Assembly (NCBI GenBank): GCA_023390555.1
Contig: JAEWCQ010000037.1
Location: forward strand, 39,371-103,370
Direction of reading: 5' to 3'
DNA from: Bacillota bacterium
GTDB taxonomy: Bacteria > Bacillota > Clostridia > Lachnospirales > Lachnospiraceae
DNA length: 64,000 nt
Made by a program: the position numbers and the translations under genes. Shown here piece after piece: positions 61,819-64,000 of the stretch. Position 1 is the stretch's first letter; every line of letters starts with the position of its first letter. The notes beneath the pieces are model-generated. The model had not been told where the DNA came from. It searched no databases and saw only the letters and a list, made by a program, of their open reading frames with translations.

Positions 61819-62952
61819 ATGTACCTAAGAATACTTGATTTTGTAAAAAGGGAAACGGTTCTCTGCAGCTCTGCGCTGCTCGCGGCACTTTCCTGCTGTT
61901 TCGTTCCTCCATCCAAAGATTATCTCCATTATATCGACTACAGGGTGCTTTCCCTGCTGTTTTGCCTGATGACGGTCATCGCCGGTTTCTCTTCGATCGG
62001 CGTCTTTCGCATGCTTGGAGAAAGACTCCTGAAAAAGGCCTCCTCTCTGCGGACACTGAAACTGATTCTGGTCTTCCTCTGCTTCTTTTCCAGTATGTTT
62101 ATCACAAACGATGTGGCTCTCCTGACTTTCGTGCCGTTTACGCTTATGATTCTGTCCATGGCGGAACGGACCGACCAGAGTATCTTCCTGATTGTGATGG
62201 AGACAATCGCCGCAAATCTTGGCAGTATGCTTACGCCTCTCGGGAATCCCCAGAACCTCTACCTTTATACCATATCGGGAATGCGGATAACGGATTTTAT
62301 CCTTACCATGCTGCCGTTTTCTCTGGTATCTCTTCTGCTGCTGACCGGACTTCTGATCTATCGCAAAAATGAACCTGTCTCATTGAAAGAAAACAGCACA
62401 ACAGCTGGCACACCGGTTTTATCAGGTAAAGCATTCGGGGGACGGTTTCTGATCTATCTGTTTTTGTTTGCACTTTGCCTGTTGACGGTACTTCATCTAC
62501 TTCCCTATCAACTGGTATTGATCCTGATTGTGGCAGCCTTCCTGCTTGTAGACCGCCCTATTCTTTTAAAAGTTGACTACGCTCTGCTGCTGACCTTCCT
62601 ATGCTTTTTTATTTTTATCGGAAATCTGAAAAATATTACACCAATCCATGTTTTGCTTTCTTCTATTATTTCCGGTCACGAATTTATCGGCAGTATTTTG
62701 GCAAGCCAGTGTATCAGCAACGTTCCGGCCGCCGTTCTCCTGTCCGGTTTCACAAAACATTATGCCCCTCTTCTGATTGGCGTCAATGCAGGCGGACTCG
62801 GTACTCTGATTGCCTCGCTGGCCAGTCTGATATCCTACAAATTCTATGCCGGAACTCCGAGAAGCCATTCCGGACAATATATTCGTGCCTTTACGCTTTA
62901 CAATCTCCTGTTTCTCCTCCTACTCTTCTTCCTCTATTCTCTGCTGTACTGA
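61819..62952 (+). CDS. SLC13/CitM-type anion permease
   Basis: A 377-residue membrane protein with about 10 helices in two inverted halves. The half-repeat signatures are ITNDVALLTFVPF followed by NLGSMLTPLGNPQNLYLY, and in the second half ASQCISNVPAAVLLSGFT. These belong to the ion-transporter superfamily that includes ArsB, CitMHS and SLC13 carriers. It would move an anion such as a dicarboxylate, sulfate or arsenite; the short length and absence of a long loop do not settle which. It lies 20 bp after the AraC gene and is probably co-transcribed. Confidence 0.82.
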   Translation: MYLRILDFVKRETVLCSSALLAALSCCFVPPSKDYLHYIDYRVLSLLFCLMTVIAGFSSIGVFRMLGERLLKKASSLRTLKLILVFLCFFSSMFITNDVALLTFVPFTLMILSMAERTDQSIFLIVMETIAANLGSMLTPLGNPQNLYLYTISGMRITDFILTMLPFSLVSLLLLTGLLIYRKNEPVSLKENSTTAGTPVLSGKAFGGRFLIYLFLFALCLLTVLHLLPYQLVLILIVAAFLLVDRPILLKVDYALLLTFLCFFIFIGNLKNITPIHVLLSSIISGHEFIGSILASQCISNVPAAVLLSGFTKHYAPLLIGVNAGGLGTLIASLASLISYKFYAGTPRSHSGQYIRAFTLYNLLFLLLLFFLYSLLY

Positions 62953-62976
62953 ATTAATTTTCCCCTTTTTGCGAAT

Positions 62977-63012
62977 ACGAAAATGGTCAGGTTTACACCT
63001 GACCACTTTTCG
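62977..63012. terminator. Bidirectional terminator between convergent genes
   Basis: A TGGTCAGGT/ACCTGACCA stem (62984-62992 and 62997-63005) flanked by CGAAAA and TTTTCG sits between the anion-permease stop and the convergent ATPase gene. The flanking A and T tracts suit termination in both directions. Confidence 0.75.
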
Positions 63013-63049
63013 AATATCTCTCTAGTTTAATCAAAAATGCTTTTCCGAA

Positions 63050-64000
63050 TCAAGAACGGTTCTTCTTTTTCAAATGCCACCGGATCGCTTTCAGGATCTG
63101 GATCACAACGAGATTTAGAAAGCCGCAGCCTGCGATTACACCAAACATTGCCGGTGTAAGCGGTGCCACCTTAAAGAGCTCAGACAGTCCCGGGATCAAA
63201 AGTGTACAGGCTAAAAGTGCCGTTCCAAGCAGGAAGGAAAGGTTCAGATATTTATTGTCGAACATGTGGCCGGTAAAGATAACCGGGCGCTCCGATTTGG
63301 AATTAAATCCATGCACCAGTCTTGAAAAACAGAGTGTCGCAAATGCCATCGTCATGCCGACCGCCTCGCCTCCGGCGTTTGTATCTGCTCCCCACGACAG
63401 TCCGACATGAAATGCGATCATCGTATTAATCGCAATTACCAGTCCTTCCAAACCGATTCCGATCAGAAAATCCTTTGTCAGGATCGATTGATTTTTCGGT
63501 CTCGGTTTATCTTCCATTACCTGACTGCTGTGCGGATTGAGCCCCAGTGAAATTGCCGGCAGACTGTCTGTCAGCAGGTTAATGAACAAGAGATGTACCG
63601 GTGCAAACGGAACCGGCAGGCTTAACAGGCTGGCATACAATACGGAAAGAATACCTGCTGTATTTCCGGAAAGCAAAAACTTGATTGCCTTTTGAATATT
63701 TGCATACACATTCCGCCCGTTTTCCACCGCATGCACAATGGTGACAAAGTTATCATCCATGAGGACTACCGAAGCGGCATCCTTTGCGACTTCCGTTCCG
63801 GTGATCCCCATGGCAACCCCGATATCTGCCTGCCGCAGTGCAGGTGCATCATTTACACCGTCCCCTGTCATTGCAACAATATTTCCACGCTTCTGCCATG
63901 CTTTTACAATACGTATTTTATGTTCCGGCGATACTCTGGCATAAACGGAAACTTTTTCTACCAGGCTTTCCAGTTCCTCATCCGACATGTCATCCAGCTT
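63050..64000 (-). CDS. P-type Ca2+-transporting ATPase, C-terminal part
   Basis: The gene enters from the right edge; about 316 C-terminal residues are visible, with the frame open to 64000. The hinge motif AMTGDGVNDAPAL and the following IGVAMGITGTEVAKDAA belong to the P-domain. Membrane helices 5-10 follow, including LPVPFAPVHLLFINLLTDSLPAISLG, where the N-x2-D pattern of helix 6 (NLLTD) matches P2A calcium pumps. The phosphorylation site DKTG would lie beyond the window. It ends with a basic tail. Confidence 0.9.
   Translation of the reverse strand, partial: KLDDMSDEELESLVEKVSVYARVSPEHKIRIVKAWQKRGNIVAMTGDGVNDAPALRQADIGVAMGITGTEVAKDAASVVLMDDNFVTIVHAVENGRNVYANIQKAIKFLLSGNTAGILSVLYASLLSLPVPFAPVHLLFINLLTDSLPAISLGLNPHSSQVMEDKPRPKNQSILTKDFLIGIGLEGLVIAINTMIAFHVGLSWGADTNAGGEAVGMTMAFATLCFSRLVHGFNSKSERPVIFTGHMFDNKYLNLSFLLGTALLACTLLIPGLSELFKVAPLTPAMFGVIAGCGFLNLVVIQILKAIRWHLKKKNRS

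Overview
The window looks like the chromosome of an anaerobic, low-to-mid GC Gram-positive of the Clostridia, most likely Lachnospiraceae. Support for this: an oxygen-sensitive class III ribonucleotide reductase (nrdD), a MurE with the DNPR signature of meso-diaminopimelate peptidoglycan next to dapF, strong GGAGG ribosome sites, and the FecCD-type iron and GH13 pullulanase gene content. Genus cannot be fixed from sequence alone.

Region 1 (1-22.9 kb) is a cell-surface polysaccharide locus. A partial ECF sigma gene and a CapE-type UDP-GlcNAc 4,6-dehydratase sit at the left. A rightward operon (1655-7755) carries two GT2 glycosyltransferases, a pyruvyl transferase, a Wzx-type flippase and an Fe-S F420-dehydrogenase-like protein. 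A leftward operon of about 15 kb (22933 to 7729) runs from a Wzz/BY-kinase fusion through sugar-modifying enzymes (PglE-like aminotransferase, GNAT, two DegT-like proteins, FemAB-like, PIG-L, WbqC-like), the initiating sugar transferase, four GT4 enzymes, two hexapeptide acyltransferases and a Wzy-like polymerase. The two operons converge and overlap by 27 bp. Region 2 (23.0-30.0 kb) is an iron-complex uptake locus: an AraC regulator divergent from a lipoprotein receptor, two FecCD permeases, an ATPase and an ABC half-exporter.

Region 3 (30022-52734) is a complete Tn7-like transposon of 22,713 bp, strikingly AT-rich compared with its flanks. I could map both ends. It is bordered by a 5-bp target duplication ATTAA (30017-30021 and 52735-52739), begins TGT and ends ACA, and carries TnsB-like repeats starting exactly 11 nt inside each end. 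The core operon, read leftward, is tnsA-tnsB-tnsC and two different tniQ/tnsD-type genes, each with zinc-ribbon repeats and two C-terminal helicase-associated (HA) repeats. No tnsE or CRISPR-Cas is seen. The element lies 11 bp downstream of the nrdD stop codon with tnsA nearest to nrdD, the same geometry Tn7 has at glmS, so the nrdD 3' end is the probable attachment site. Cargo is defence-like: a Gabija-like OLD nuclease/UvrD helicase pair, a single-HKD phospholipase-D-family nuclease, a TIR/deoxyribosyltransferase-like gene broken by one stop codon, a small HNH-like protein, and an uncharacterised trio (DUF4268 PD-(D/E)XK protein, a 384-aa protein, an 873-aa membrane protein). A decayed tyrosine recombinase and a short repeat near it suggest cassettes were acquired in steps.

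Region 4 (52.7-64 kb) is ordinary chromosome: nrdD, pullulanase, murE, dapF, a Cys/Met-metabolism PLP enzyme, an AraC regulator with an anion-permease gene, and the 3' part of a Ca2+-type P-ATPase.
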